Assembly (NCBI GenBank): GCA_013694495.1
Contig: JACDCH010000238.1
Coordinates: forward strand, 1-18,315
DNA from: Acidimicrobiia bacterium
GTDB lineage: Bacteria > Actinomycetota > Acidimicrobiia > Acidimicrobiales > JACDCH01
DNA: 18,315 bases
Direction of reading: 5' to 3'
The notes beneath the pieces are model-generated. The model was not told where the DNA came from, made no database searches, and saw nothing but the letters and a program-made list of their open reading frames with translations. Positions 8,702-16,099 of this stretch are shown piece by piece; the first letter of the stretch is position 1; every line of letters begins with the position of its first letter. Made by a program: the position numbers and the translations under genes.

Positions 8702-9913
8702 TCACGACCCTCGTGTGAGCTCGAGCGTGCGCCGGCCGCGGAACTGGAGCGAGTCGAGCCAGTCCGTGTCCGGGCGAGCGAAGGTCGCGCCGTCGAGCAG
8801 TGGGAGCAGGTGGGTGAGGGCGAGCTCGGTCTCGGCCCGGGCCAACGCCGCCCCGAGGCAGAAGTGCGGGCCCCAGCCGAACGCCACATGGCCCTTGGCG
8901 TCGCGGTCGGGGGCGAACGAGCCGGCGGTCTCGCCCCAGCGGCGGGGGTCGCGGTTGGCTGCGCCGAGCAGGAGGGTCACGGTGCTGTCGACCGGGAGCT
9001 CGACACCGTGCCGCTCCACGGGCTGCGTCGTGCGGCGGAAGACGTACTGCACCGGCGATTCCCAGCGCAGCGTCTCCTCGATCACGCCCGCCAGGCGGGC
9101 CGGTGCGGCCTGGAGGCGGGCCAGCTGGTGCGGGTGGTCGACGAGGGCCGCGACGGCGTTGCCGATGAGGTTCGTCGAGGTCTCGGTGCCCGCGAAGAGC
9201 AGGAGCGCGGCGAAGCCGACGGCCTCCTCCCGGCTGAGCACGTCCTCGCCCTTGGCCTCGACCAACGTCGTGAGGAGGTCGTCCCGGGGATCTTCCTGGC
9301 GGTCGTCGATCCGGTGCCCGAGGTCGTCGGCGAGCTCCAGCATCGCCAGCATCGCCTCGGGGCCCATGCCGGTGGTCCGCGCCGACCCGCTCATCACCTG
9401 GGTCATGGCGTCGGCCCACGTCTTGAAGCGGTCGGCGTCGGAGGGATCGGCACCGACGAGCTCGGCGATCACCCGCACCGGAAGCGGCGCGGCCAGTCGC
9501 CCGATGACGTCGAACGGGTCGTCGGCCCCGTCGCCTGCGAGCAGCTCCCGCACGACCTCGTCAATCCGATCGCGCCAGCCCGCCATGGTCCGGGGGGTGA
9601 ACCCCCGGGCGACGATGCGGCGCAGCTCACTGTGGTGGGGCGGGTCGACCGACACGAGTATTCCCATGGCATCCGCTCGGGGGAGGCGCTCCTGGCCCTG
9701 GCCAGTGGGTTGGCCGAGCAGGACGCCGCGCATGGCGTCGGACGAGAAGAGGTCGGTGTCGCCGAGCGCCCAGGCGACATCGTCGTGGCGGGAGAGCACA
9801 AAGGTCCCGGTTGCCTCCGCCCAGTGGACGGGTGCCTCGTTCCGGAGGCGTTCGTAGGCGGGGTACGGATCAGCTGCCGTGCTGCTGTCGAACGGGTCGT
9901 AGTCGATGGTCAT
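8702..9913 (-). CDS. Cytochrome P450 monooxygenase
   Basis: This is a complete 403-residue class I bacterial P450 with no membrane anchor, so it should be a soluble cytoplasmic enzyme. Visible motifs are VSVDPPHHSELRRIVARGF (C-helix region, about 88-105), the I-helix oxygen-activation motif AGTETST (241-247), the K-helix ExxR (E280-R283, in EETLRWESPV) and the heme loop FGWGPHFCLGA with axial ligand Cys352. All are standard, so it should bind heme and insert oxygen into a substrate. It needs a ferredoxin and reductase; neither is nearby, so it must use partners from elsewhere. The substrate is not predictable; similar actinobacterial P450s act on terpenoids, steroids, fatty acids or secondary metabolites. 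The start at 9913 has only a weak GAGG. The next gene upstream on this strand is poxB, 211 bp away. Confidence 0.95.
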   Translation of the reverse strand: MTIDYDPFDSSTAADPYPAYERLRNEAPVHWAEATGTFVLSRHDDVAWALGDTDLFSSDAMRGVLLGQPTGQGQERLPRADAMGILVSVDPPHHSELRRIVARGFTPRTMAGWRDRIDEVVRELLAGDGADDPFDVIGRLAAPLPVRVIAELVGADPSDADRFKTWADAMTQVMSGSARTTGMGPEAMLAMLELADDLGHRIDDRQEDPRDDLLTTLVEAKGEDVLSREEAVGFAALLLFAGTETSTNLIGNAVAALVDHPHQLARLQAAPARLAGVIEETLRWESPVQYVFRRTTQPVERHGVELPVDSTVTLLLGAANRDPRRWGETAGSFAPDRDAKGHVAFGWGPHFCLGAALARAETELALTHLLPLLDGATFARPDTDWLDSLQFRGRRTLELTRGS

Positions 9914-10124
9914 CGGGCCTCGGGATCCTATTCAGGCCGCAGCCGGCCGGAGGTCGGAGATCGAGCGCCAGCACCGGCACCCTCGCTGCCACTGGACGGT
10001 GTGCACGGTGTCGGAGCCGCTGAGCTTGTCCGGACGGGATTGGCTGGGGCCGAACACTGCGCTCGACCGCTGGCCGCTGGCGGCGACGGCGTCACGCCAG
10101 CTGGCGCGCGTGTTCGGCTGACCA
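9914..10124 (-). promoter_or_regulatory. P450 upstream region with -10-like TAGGAT
   Basis: These 211 bp lie between poxB and the P450 gene, both on the minus strand. Reading that strand, TAGGAT (9925-9930) fits the actinobacterial -10 pattern TAnnnT and lies eleven bases before the P450 ATG, implying a very short leader. No -35 or operator is evident. A 62-codon minus-strand frame is open through the stretch but resembles nothing I know and lacks a credible start, so I do not call it a gene. Confidence 0.3.
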
Positions 10125-11861
10125 CTACGGCCGGCGATCGCGGACGATCTCCTTCAGCTTCGCGACCGCGAAGCCGGCGGCGTCGCGGGCGGTGGTGGCC
10201 GGTGGTAGCGCCAGCTCGTCGGGGTTGGTGAGGACGTCGACGAGGGCGGGGCCGGGTTCGGCGAAGGCGGCTCGGAGCGCGGGTTCGAGCTCGTCGGGGT
10301 CCTCGACCCTCCAGGCGGCGAGGCCCATAGCGCGGGCGACGGCGGCGAGGTCGGGGTTGGTGAGGTGGGTGTCGTGCTCGGGGAGGCCGGCCTGTTCCTG
10401 CTCGAGTTTGACCATCCCGAGGCGCTGGTTGTCGAACACGACGAGCTTGATCGGGAGGCGCTCGGCGACGGCGGTGAGGAGGTCGCCGAGGAGCATGGTG
10501 AGCCCGCCGTCGCCGCAGCAGGCGACGACTTGGCGGCTCGGGTCGAGGGCCTGGGCGCCGAGGGCGTGGGGCATGGCGTTGGCCATCGACCCGAGGTTGA
10601 ACGAGCCGATGAGGCGACGGGTACCGCCCAGGTGGACGAGCCGCGACACCCAGACGGTGGACATGCCGGTGTCGGTGGTGAAGATCGCGTCGGACGTGGC
10701 GAGCCGGTCGATGGCGTCGGCGACGGCCTCGGGGCGGATGCGGTGGTCGGGGTTCTCGACGGTGGACCGCACCTTGGCCTTCACGCGGGCAGCGATGCCG
10801 GTGCCCGATGCCGGGTCGACGAGGACGTGCTGCTCGGCGGTCCACTCCTCGTAGCGGGCGCGGGCGGCGTCGAGGTGGGCGCGGTCTGACTTCGGCTGCG
10901 CCCGCTCGACGAGGGCGGCGATGGTGGGACCGACGTCGGCGACGATGCCGAGCTCGACCGGTGTGCGGCGACCGATGTGGCTGCCGTCGCGGTCGACCTG
11001 GATCGTGATGGTGCCGCGAGGCAGCCAGTCGGGATAGGGGAAGTCGGTGCCGAGCATGAGCAGCAGGTCGGCGGTGTCGAACGCGACCTTGCTCGCCGGG
11101 TTCCCGATCAGGCCGCTCTGGCCGACCTCGTAGGGGTTGTCACGTTCGAGCCCCTCTTTGGCCTTGAGCGTCAGCACGATCGGCGCCGACAACCGGTCGG
11201 CCAGGTGGAGGAGGGCGTCCCGGTCGTCGACCGCGCCGCAGCCGGCGAGGATCGTGACGCGGTCGGCCTCGTCGAGCAGGCGCACGGCATCGGTGATCGT
11301 CGCCTCCTCGGCGGTGAGGACCGGCTGGCGGGTTACGAACCTCGGGGTCCGGGCGTCGGGCACGTCCTGGTCGCCGACGTCGCCGGGGAGGGAGAGCACG
11401 GCGACACCGGGCGCGGCGTACGCCGCGTTGACCGCCTGCTCGAGGAGGCGGGGCAGCTGGGCGGCGACGGTGATCGTGGCCCGGAACACGGCGACGTCGG
11501 AGAAGAGAAGGTCGTTGTCGACCTCTTGGAAGTGGTCGCTGTGCAGCTCGGCGAGAGGCACCTGGCCGCATATCGCCAGCACCGGGGCCTTGGACTTGGC
11601 TGCGTCGTACAGGCCGTTCAGGAGGTGGATCGCTCCCGGACCGACCGTGCCCATGCACACGCCGATGGTCTCGGACAACTGGCCCTGGGCGCTCGCCGCG
11701 AACGCGCCGACCTCCTCGTGGCGCACCCCGATCCACCGCAGCCGCCCGTCGCGCCGGATCGCATCGGTGACCGGGTTCAACGCGTCGCCGACCACGCCCC
11801 ACACCGTCTCGACCCCCAGGGTCCCGAGGCCGTCGACGAGCAGCTCCGCGACCGTGGTCAT
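10125..11861 (-). CDS. poxB: Pyruvate dehydrogenase (quinone)/pyruvate oxidase-like ThDP enzyme (PoxB type)
   Basis: This 578-residue thiamine-diphosphate enzyme is close to the 572 residues of E. coli PoxB. The domains appear in order. The pyrimidine-binding domain (about 1-175) has the cofactor-activating Glu in VRHEE (E49/E50). The central FAD/nucleotide-binding domain covers about 185-345. The pyrophosphate-binding domain carries GDG (450-452) and N478 of the GDGx(25-28)N metal motif, followed by LGMVKLEQE. PoxB enzymes decarboxylate pyruvate to acetate and CO2 and pass electrons to the membrane quinone pool. The tail AGFAVAKLKEIVRDRRP appears shorter than the lipid-binding helix of E. 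coli PoxB. I chose the ATG at 11861, which gives the canonical N-terminus and has GGGGAAG ten bases upstream; the frame extends further without homology. Acetolactate-synthase-like activity cannot be excluded. Confidence 0.88.
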   Translation of the reverse strand: MTTVAELLVDGLGTLGVETVWGVVGDALNPVTDAIRRDGRLRWIGVRHEEVGAFAASAQGQLSETIGVCMGTVGPGAIHLLNGLYDAAKSKAPVLAICGQVPLAELHSDHFQEVDNDLLFSDVAVFRATITVAAQLPRLLEQAVNAAYAAPGVAVLSLPGDVGDQDVPDARTPRFVTRQPVLTAEEATITDAVRLLDEADRVTILAGCGAVDDRDALLHLADRLSAPIVLTLKAKEGLERDNPYEVGQSGLIGNPASKVAFDTADLLLMLGTDFPYPDWLPRGTITIQVDRDGSHIGRRTPVELGIVADVGPTIAALVERAQPKSDRAHLDAARARYEEWTAEQHVLVDPASGTGIAARVKAKVRSTVENPDHRIRPEAVADAIDRLATSDAIFTTDTGMSTVWVSRLVHLGGTRRLIGSFNLGSMANAMPHALGAQALDPSRQVVACCGDGGLTMLLGDLLTAVAERLPIKLVVFDNQRLGMVKLEQEQAGLPEHDTHLTNPDLAAVARAMGLAAWRVEDPDELEPALRAAFAEPGPALVDVLTNPDELALPPATTARDAAGFAVAKLKEIVRDRRP

Positions 11862-11952
11862 GTCAACCCGACTTCCCCACGTCATCGGAAACCAGGCACA
11901 CACGACGAGCCTTCCTCGTTCCGTAAGGGTCTCGTCGGTACGGTCCGGCGGG

Positions 11953-12306
11953 ATGGACGCCTCACTCGTGACCGGTGCCGCGTTCCCGGACCTCGACCTC
12001 GTTGACCGCGCCGGCAACTCGCGGACGCTGGCCGCACTCGCTGGTGAGGACCCGGTCCTGCTGCACATCTTCCGGGGCTGGTGGTGTCCGAAGAGCAGGC
12101 CTTCTTCCAGCGCCTGCTGGCGCTCCAGTCCGAGGCCGAGGTCGCGTACCCCGGTTCGTGTCGGTGAGCGTCGACGAGCCCGAGGTGCAGGCGGCGTTCC
12201 GGGCGGCGACTGGTATTGGGCCCGGCCCACGCTCGAGGAGCTCCGCCAGGACTTCCGGGCCATCTCCCGGACGGTTCGGCCCGACTGGCACCCGACCACC
12301 CCATGA
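11953..12306 (+). pseudogene. Peroxiredoxin-like (AhpC/TSA, redoxin fold) gene, frameshifted and deleted
   Basis: The pieces of one redoxin-family protein lie in order but in different frames. Frame 1 gives an intact N-terminus, AAFPDLDLVDRAGNSRTLAA, and the active-site segment LLHIFRGWWCPK with its Cys. A second frame continues EEQAFFQRLLALQSEAEVAY. A third gives RFVSVSVDEPEVQAAFRAA. After an apparent loss of roughly 50 residues comes DWYWARPTLEELRQDFRAIS and the end RTVRPDWHPTTP. That needs two frameshifts plus a deletion near 12200-12220, so no functional enzyme is made. A TACGGT -10-like element (11939-11944) still lies eight bases before the ATG. Its last stop overlaps an ATG (ATGA at 12303), a trace of operon structure with the next decayed gene. 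The missing length is estimated from family memory. Confidence 0.8.
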
Positions 12307-12717
12307 GCTGGCTCTGGTTCGCCCGGTCGCCCCAGCCGATGCCTGGGACCCTCGCGTCGGCCGCCCTCACGACGTTCGCGGGCAACGCTGCCGGGTTCGT
12401 GCTGGCCTGGCCCGCCGATCAGGAGCGACCCGACGGGGCGGCGAAGGTCGCGGTCCGACCGCGGTGAGCGGACTCGGCCCGCCGGGGGAGATCTGCTCGT
12501 GCTCGCGTCGCCGGGGGTCGTCGTGCCCTTCGACGACCTCGCGGTGGGCGAGGGCGTCGGCCGATCGCGGCCGGCTCGACGACGACCCGTTTCGGGTGCT
12601 GTTCCCCGCCGAGCGGCTCGCCGTCGGTCCCGGGTCCTGGGGCGTTCGCCGGCGCTGCCGGGGCCGGTGATGCAGCGGGCCTCGAGCGCTGGGCCCTGGC
12701 CGGCCGCCGCCGAATGA
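12303..12717 (+). pseudogene. Unidentified decayed coding sequence
   Basis: A 54-codon frame starts at the overlapping ATG (12303) with MSWLWFARSPQPMPGTLASA and ends at a TGA (12465-12467). The following 250 bp hold further coding-like pieces in shifting frames: GDLLVLASPGVVVPFDDLAV near 12487-12550, then RLDDDPFRVLFPAERLAVGP near 12570-12630. Composition and codon use look like former coding DNA, but no intact frame joins the pieces and I recognise no family. Neighbours on both sides are clearly broken genes. The first 54-residue frame could be a real small protein; its overlap with the dead redoxin makes this less likely. Confidence 0.45.
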
Positions 12718-12726
12718 GTCGTTACG

Positions 12727-12942
12727 GTCGGCAAGAAGCGCTTCGGCACCGTTGTGCACTGGTCCTACGGAACCGGGTGGGGTGGGGCGCCGTCCGGGGG
12801 CCTGGGCGGTCTCGGCCTCGGCGGCGTGACCGGTGGGCTCGGCCACCTGGCCGCGGTGTGGGGAGCGAGGTGACCATGCTGCCCAAGCTCGATGTGGCAG
12901 CCCGTCGACATCGCCATCGACGTCCTCCACCACGCGGTCTAA
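12727..12942 (+). pseudogene. Remnant of a small integral-membrane protein
   Basis: Segments in one frame read KKRFGTVVHWSYGTGWG, then GGLGLGGVTGGLGHLAAVWG, then a stop. A neighbouring frame supplies SEVTMLPKLDVA, and the first frame resumes with PVDIAIDVLHHAV and TAA. The order VHWxYGTxWGA, HxxAVWG, MLPxLxVAP, IDxxHHAVY is familiar to me from hypothetical actinobacterial membrane proteins of unknown function, though I cannot name the family. At least two compensating frameshift pairs and a missing stretch between VAA and VDI show that it is decayed. The 5' end is missing or merged with the unidentified debris upstream. Confidence 0.55.
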
Positions 12943-12962
12943 CACCGACGGCGACGTAGATC

Positions 12963-13555
12963 GTGGCAGCACCCGGATCGACGGTCGGTGGCCGCGGCGG
13001 TGCCGAGCAGCCGATCGTCGACGCGTGGCCGCAGGTGCTCTACCGGACGTCGATGCCGATCGGCACGGTGTTCACCGATCTCGGCGTATCGGGCTCGACC
13101 ATGTCGGCGGCGATCGACGAGCAGCTGGCCCTCGCCCTCGAGCTGCAACCAACCGTCGTCACGGTTGGCTGAACGTCGACGACCTCGTCGCGCAGGTCCC
13201 GTCGGCGACCTACGCCGGCCAGTTGCGCCGCCTCGTCCGCCAGCTCCGACGCGGCGGCGCCACGCGAGTCCTCGTGGCGAACGTGCCCCCACTCGATCAC
13301 CTCCCGGCGTACCTCGACCGGGCCGGCATCACCCTGTCGACCGCCGACGTCGTCAACGCCATCATCGACGACTACAACGCGGCGATCGCGGACGTCGTCG
13401 CCGACGAGGGTGCCGAGCTGGTGGACCTGCACGTTGCCGGCCTCGCGGCCCGGGCCGACGGCACGGAGGCCGCGCTCGTATCCGACGATGGCTTCCATCG
13501 GAGCACCGCCGGCCATGCCCGGGTCGCCGCGGTGTTCGCCGAGGTGGTCGGCTGA
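12963..13555 (+). pseudogene. GDSL/SGNH-family hydrolase gene with a one-base frameshift
   Basis: Two adjacent frames together encode an SGNH-type esterase/lipase-like protein. The first (12963-13172) gives VDAWPQVLYRTSMPIGTVFT, LGVSGSTMSAAIDEQLALAL and PTVVTVG, then a TGA. The second continues at once with LNVDDLVAQVPSATYAGQLR and runs to 13555, including VLVANVPPLDHLPAY, ELVDLHVAGLAARADGTE and the catalytic block DGFHRSTAGH. One extra base near 13166-13168, making TTGGCTG read as TTTGGCTG, would restore VTVWLNVDDL. Also odd, the N-terminal GxxDS nucleophile block is not recognisable (only GSTVGGRGG is seen) and the usual ND of block III reads DD. Even with the frame repaired, activity is doubtful. 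It is the least decayed member of the pseudogene run. Confidence 0.8.
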
Positions 13556-13563
13556 CCTTCCCG

Positions 13564-13633
13564 CTCGCCGGTCCTGGACGATCTCCTCGAGCGCCGAGGT
13601 TGGAGTCGCGGGTTCGAATCCGCCCGGCGCGAG
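13564..13633 (+). other. Degenerate tRNA-like element
   Basis: The invariant-looking T-loop core GGTTCGAATCC (13611-13621) lies in a 4-bp stem, GCGG/CCGC. Upstream is a 5-bp stem, CCTCG/CGAGG (13585-13589 and 13595-13599), with a five-base loop, at about the right place for an anticodon arm. An outer helix, CGCCGG/CCGGCG (13566-13571 and 13624-13629), closes the structure like an acceptor stem. The D arm is not recognisable, the anticodon loop is two bases short and no amino-acid identity can be read. I infer a decayed tRNA gene or a tRNA-derived attachment remnant, but chance pairing in GC-rich DNA is possible. Confidence 0.35.
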
Positions 13634-13684
13634 GTCTCCTTCTGCCTGCTCACGGAGCGCGGAAGCGGCAAGGCGCCCGGAAAT

Positions 13685-14416
13685 TTAGGGGGTGCCTCGT
13701 GGCTTGCCGGTGGGTGGCGTCTCTCCGGTCTCGACAAGCGTGAGGGCGACCTCGCGGATCTTGATGTTGAGGTGCTGTGAGGCTCGGCGGAGCACGTGGA
13801 ACGCCTGATCGGCGGTGATGCGCTCACGCTCGATGAGGATCCCCTGCGCCTGTCCGATGAGCTCCCTCGTCCGGAGGGCGTCATGGAGGGTGGCGATCTG
13901 GTGTTCGCCTTCAGCACGTTCCCCGGCAGACTCGAGGGCGATCCCCGCCAGGGTGGCGAAGATCAGCGCCTTCGCTCGGTCGGTGGCCCCGAACGCGGTG
14001 GGTAGCCGTGCGTAGAGGTTGAGCGCGCTGACCGGTCGGTCCGACAAGCGGAGGGCGAGCGCGCTGCGAATCCCGGCGGTGACCGCGGCGGGACCGAATC
14101 GGGGCCAGCGGGGATCATCGGCAAGGTCCGCTGCGTGCGCCGTTCCGCCCTCAGCGATGACGTCCAGGCAGGGGCCCTCGTCGCTCGCCACCTGCAGGTC
14201 GTCGAGCTCCTTCACGAGGGGAACGCTCGCGGCGGCAGTGACCACTTGTTGGCCCTTGACCACGAAGACGCCCGCCGCATCGCACCCCTCGACGGTGGCC
14301 GCTGCCAGTTCGACGGTCAGTCGTAGGGTGCCTTCGACGGTCCCCGTCGCGAACAGCGCCCGGGCGACCTCCGACACGTTTCGTTCCAGCTCGTTGGTTA
14401 CGTCGGCACCCGCCAT
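13685..14416 (-). CDS. GAF-ANTAR regulator
   Basis: This 243-residue cytoplasmic protein has an N-terminal GAF sensor domain (about 20-165) and a C-terminal ANTAR RNA-binding domain (about 175-232). The GAF part includes SDEGPCLDVIAEGG, DDPRWPRFG and ALNLYARLPTAFG. The ANTAR part reads LRTRELIGQAQGILIERERI, then TADQAFHVLRRASQHLNIKI. ANTAR proteins bind paired hexaloop RNA hairpins and prevent transcription termination; the GAF domain would sense a small molecule or redox state. The signal is unknown, and no phosphoreceiver domain is present. It is divergent from the STAS-GAF-ANTAR operon across 313 bp, and its GAF and ANTAR sequences resemble those of that protein, so the two may be paralogues. 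The ATG at 14416 has no clear ribosome site. TAA at 13685-13687 ends the gene. Confidence 0.92.
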   Translation of the reverse strand: MAGADVTNELERNVSEVARALFATGTVEGTLRLTVELAAATVEGCDAAGVFVVKGQQVVTAAASVPLVKELDDLQVASDEGPCLDVIAEGGTAHAADLADDPRWPRFGPAAVTAGIRSALALRLSDRPVSALNLYARLPTAFGATDRAKALIFATLAGIALESAGERAEGEHQIATLHDALRTRELIGQAQGILIERERITADQAFHVLRRASQHLNIKIREVALTLVETGETPPTGKPRGTP

Positions 14417-14729
14417 GGGCCCAGTTGATCACGGCGACACGACGAAGGCCACCTTGGCTGGTTCCCGCGCCCGTTTTGGCGGGTGCCTGTGCTATGTTGT
14501 TCGTACCTTCGGCAGCGAGGGTTCCTGGGCGCTCTGCGCACCCGACCTTCTCGGAAGACGGCCCCGTGGCTGAGTTCCATGCTGTCCCTGCCAACCGATC
14601 GACGGATCGCCCGACCGGCGCGGTCCCCCCGCGCCGAGTCGCGACGCGGCGTCAGCCCGACGCGGGGCAGCGAGGCCGGGCGCCGCTCGCCTTGGATCGC
14701 CATGCGTTCGCTCGCTCGGCGGCACGACC
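14417..14729. promoter_or_regulatory. Divergent regulatory region with two hairpins
   Basis: These 313 bp separate two divergent ANTAR genes. Visible structures are a stem GCGCCCG/CGGGTGC (one G-T pair) with hexaloop TTTTGG at 14467-14486, and a perfect 8-bp stem CGGCGCGG/CCGCGCCG with loop TCCCC at 14616-14636. Another short palindrome, GACGCgGCGTC, follows soon after. TATGTT (14493-14498) fits a -10 element on the plus strand and would put both later structures in the leader of the STAS-GAF-ANTAR message. Short reading frames here look like noise. The hexaloop does not match the A1/G4 pattern known for ANTAR targets, so no specific role is claimed. Confidence 0.4.
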
Positions 14730-15851
14730 GTGACCGTCGCTGTCGACGACACCGTCTCGTTCGACCTCGGCGTGTCCTACTTGCGACCGCAAGCGGTGGT
14801 GAGCGTGCGCGGTGAGATCGACCTGCTCACCGCGCCTGCTCTCGAAGCGCTGCTCGACTCGCTCGTCGACGGGGGTCATTCCGACGTCGTCCTCGATGCG
14901 CGCCAGGTTTCGTTCATCGACGCGTCCGGACTCGGAGTGATCGCCTCGGCAGCGCTTCGTCTACGGCCGGCGGGCGGCGTGCTCTCGGTCCGCTCGCCGT
15001 CAGCGATCGTTCGCCGCGTGCTCGACATCGCCGCGATGAACGAGTTCATCGCCGCTGGCCCCCTTCCCAGCGCCGGCACGCTCGCACCGGAACAACGCGA
15101 CGGCGATCAGTCCCGATCGGTCGGGACCGAACCGCCGGGCTCAACCGAGCACGGCGTCGCTCGAGCCGCGGCGCTGCCGGCTGGGAACGATGTCGTCGAC
15201 GCTGCCCTCCGCCTCGTCACGGCCTTGGCACGGGCCACCGTCGGCGGCGCCGACGGGGTCAGTGTGTCGCTCACCCGCCACGGCCAACTCACCACCGTGG
15301 CCGCCAGCGACGAAACCATCGCCCAGATGGACCGCGACCAGTATGCAACCGGCGAAGGTCCCTGCCTGTCCGCTGCAGCCGAGGGTCACTGGTTCCACGT
15401 CGAGTCCCTCGCCGAGGAAGAACGCTGGCCACGCTTCATCCCCCGTGCCATCGAGGGCGGCATCGCCAGCATCCTGTCGACGCCGCTCATGGTGTCGGCC
15501 CGGCCCATCGGCGCCCTCAACATCTACTCCAACACCGATCGAGCCTTCGGGCCCCACGACCAGGAACTCGCGGCGCTGTTCGCCACCCAGGCGTCCGAGA
15601 TCCTGGCCGAGGCCAGGGTCGAGATGACCGTCGACGACGTCGCCGCGAGACTTCGGGAGGCACTGGTGGGTCGAGAGATCATTGCCCAGGCCCAAGGCGT
15701 GGTCATGGGCCAGCAGGGCAGCTCAGCGGAGGCCGCCTACGCCACCCTGCGCCAGTCCTCCCGGCACGCCGGGATCACGATCCGAGAGCGGGCCGCCGCG
15801 ATCCTGGACAACGCCCGCCGCGAGGAGCTCATCGGCCAGGTCAGAACATGA
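14730..15851 (+). CDS. STAS-GAF-ANTAR fusion regulator
   Basis: This 373-residue protein joins three signalling domains. The STAS domain (about 10-112) has VVLDARQVSFIDASGLGVIA with Ser66 at the site phosphorylated in anti-sigma-factor antagonists such as SpoIIAA, followed by VRRVLDIAAMNEFI. After a Pro/Ser/Thr-rich linker comes a GAF domain (about 148-300) with ATGEGPCLSAAAEGHW, EERWPRFIPRA and ALNIYSNTDRAFG. The ANTAR domain (about 305-365) includes VGREIIAQAQGVVMGQQGSS and ends near RERAAAILDNARRE. The arrangement suggests that phosphorylation or an anti-sigma kinase partner and a GAF ligand together control RNA antitermination. The start is GTG with only a weak ribosome site. Its stop overlaps the next start (ATGA), and an ECF sigma gene follows, so the three act as one operon. 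Confidence 0.92.
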   Translation: MTVAVDDTVSFDLGVSYLRPQAVVSVRGEIDLLTAPALEALLDSLVDGGHSDVVLDARQVSFIDASGLGVIASAALRLRPAGGVLSVRSPSAIVRRVLDIAAMNEFIAAGPLPSAGTLAPEQRDGDQSRSVGTEPPGSTEHGVARAAALPAGNDVVDAALRLVTALARATVGGADGVSVSLTRHGQLTTVAASDETIAQMDRDQYATGEGPCLSAAAEGHWFHVESLAEEERWPRFIPRAIEGGIASILSTPLMVSARPIGALNIYSNTDRAFGPHDQELAALFATQASEILAEARVEMTVDDVAARLREALVGREIIAQAQGVVMGQQGSSAEAAYATLRQSSRHAGITIRERAAAILDNARREELIGQVRT

Positions 15852-16087
15852 TCCAAGCAGTCGGCATCCTCGAGCAGGCCCGGCTCGACACCGGGCTGTC
15901 ACATGGCGAGCTGTGGTTCCGCTACTTCGAGTTGGGTGGCATGAGCACGGCTTTGGAGGTGGAGGCCTACCTCTACGGCGCACTCACCGCGACCGACCAC
16001 GACCGGGACCTCGTCGCCGCGGCCCTCAACGAACGCTTCACCGAACTCGGAGGCGATCACCCGCTTCGCTACTTCGACGACGGGTAA
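15848..16087 (+). CDS. Small 79-residue protein coupled to the STAS-GAF-ANTAR gene, unknown function
   Basis: The ATG overlaps the preceding stop by four bases, and the gene is followed 12 bp later by the sigma factor, so it is a middle operon member and translationally coupled. The 79-residue product is acidic and probably helical, with segments LWFRYFELGGMSTALEVEAY, LYGALTATDHDRDLVAAALN and ERFTELGGDHPLRYFDDG. There is no signal peptide, membrane span or cysteine. I recall similar short actinobacterial proteins of unknown function near GAF/ANTAR genes but cannot name the family. The position suggests a partner of the ANTAR protein or of the sigma factor, perhaps an anti-sigma-like or adaptor role; this is inference only. 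Confidence 0.85.
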   Translation: MIQAVGILEQARLDTGLSHGELWFRYFELGGMSTALEVEAYLYGALTATDHDRDLVAAALNERFTELGGDHPLRYFDDG

Positions 16088-16099
16088 GGGGAGGCGACG

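Noticed and set aside
9906..10121. 71-codon plus-strand frame between the P450 and poxB genes
   Set aside because: It overlaps the P450 start and promoter region, has no ribosome site and shows no recognisable features.
11862..12749. Upstream extension of the poxB frame by almost 300 codons
   Set aside because: It runs antisense through the redoxin remnant and has no homology; the canonical N-terminus starts at 11861.
13672..13694. GGCGCCC/GGGTGCC hairpin at the 3' end of the GAF-ANTAR gene
   Set aside because: It pairs only with a G-T wobble on the plus strand; on the gene's own strand it becomes an A-C mismatch, so it is a poor terminator.
14417..14729. ANTAR-type dual hexaloop RNA target
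   Set aside because: Only one hexaloop (TTTTGG) was found and it lacks the A at position 1 and G at position 4; no paired second loop was seen.
14483..14815. 110-codon plus-strand frame overlapping the STAS-GAF-ANTAR start
   Set aside because: Arg/Ser/Pro-rich composition and overlap with a clear STAS domain in another frame indicate chance.
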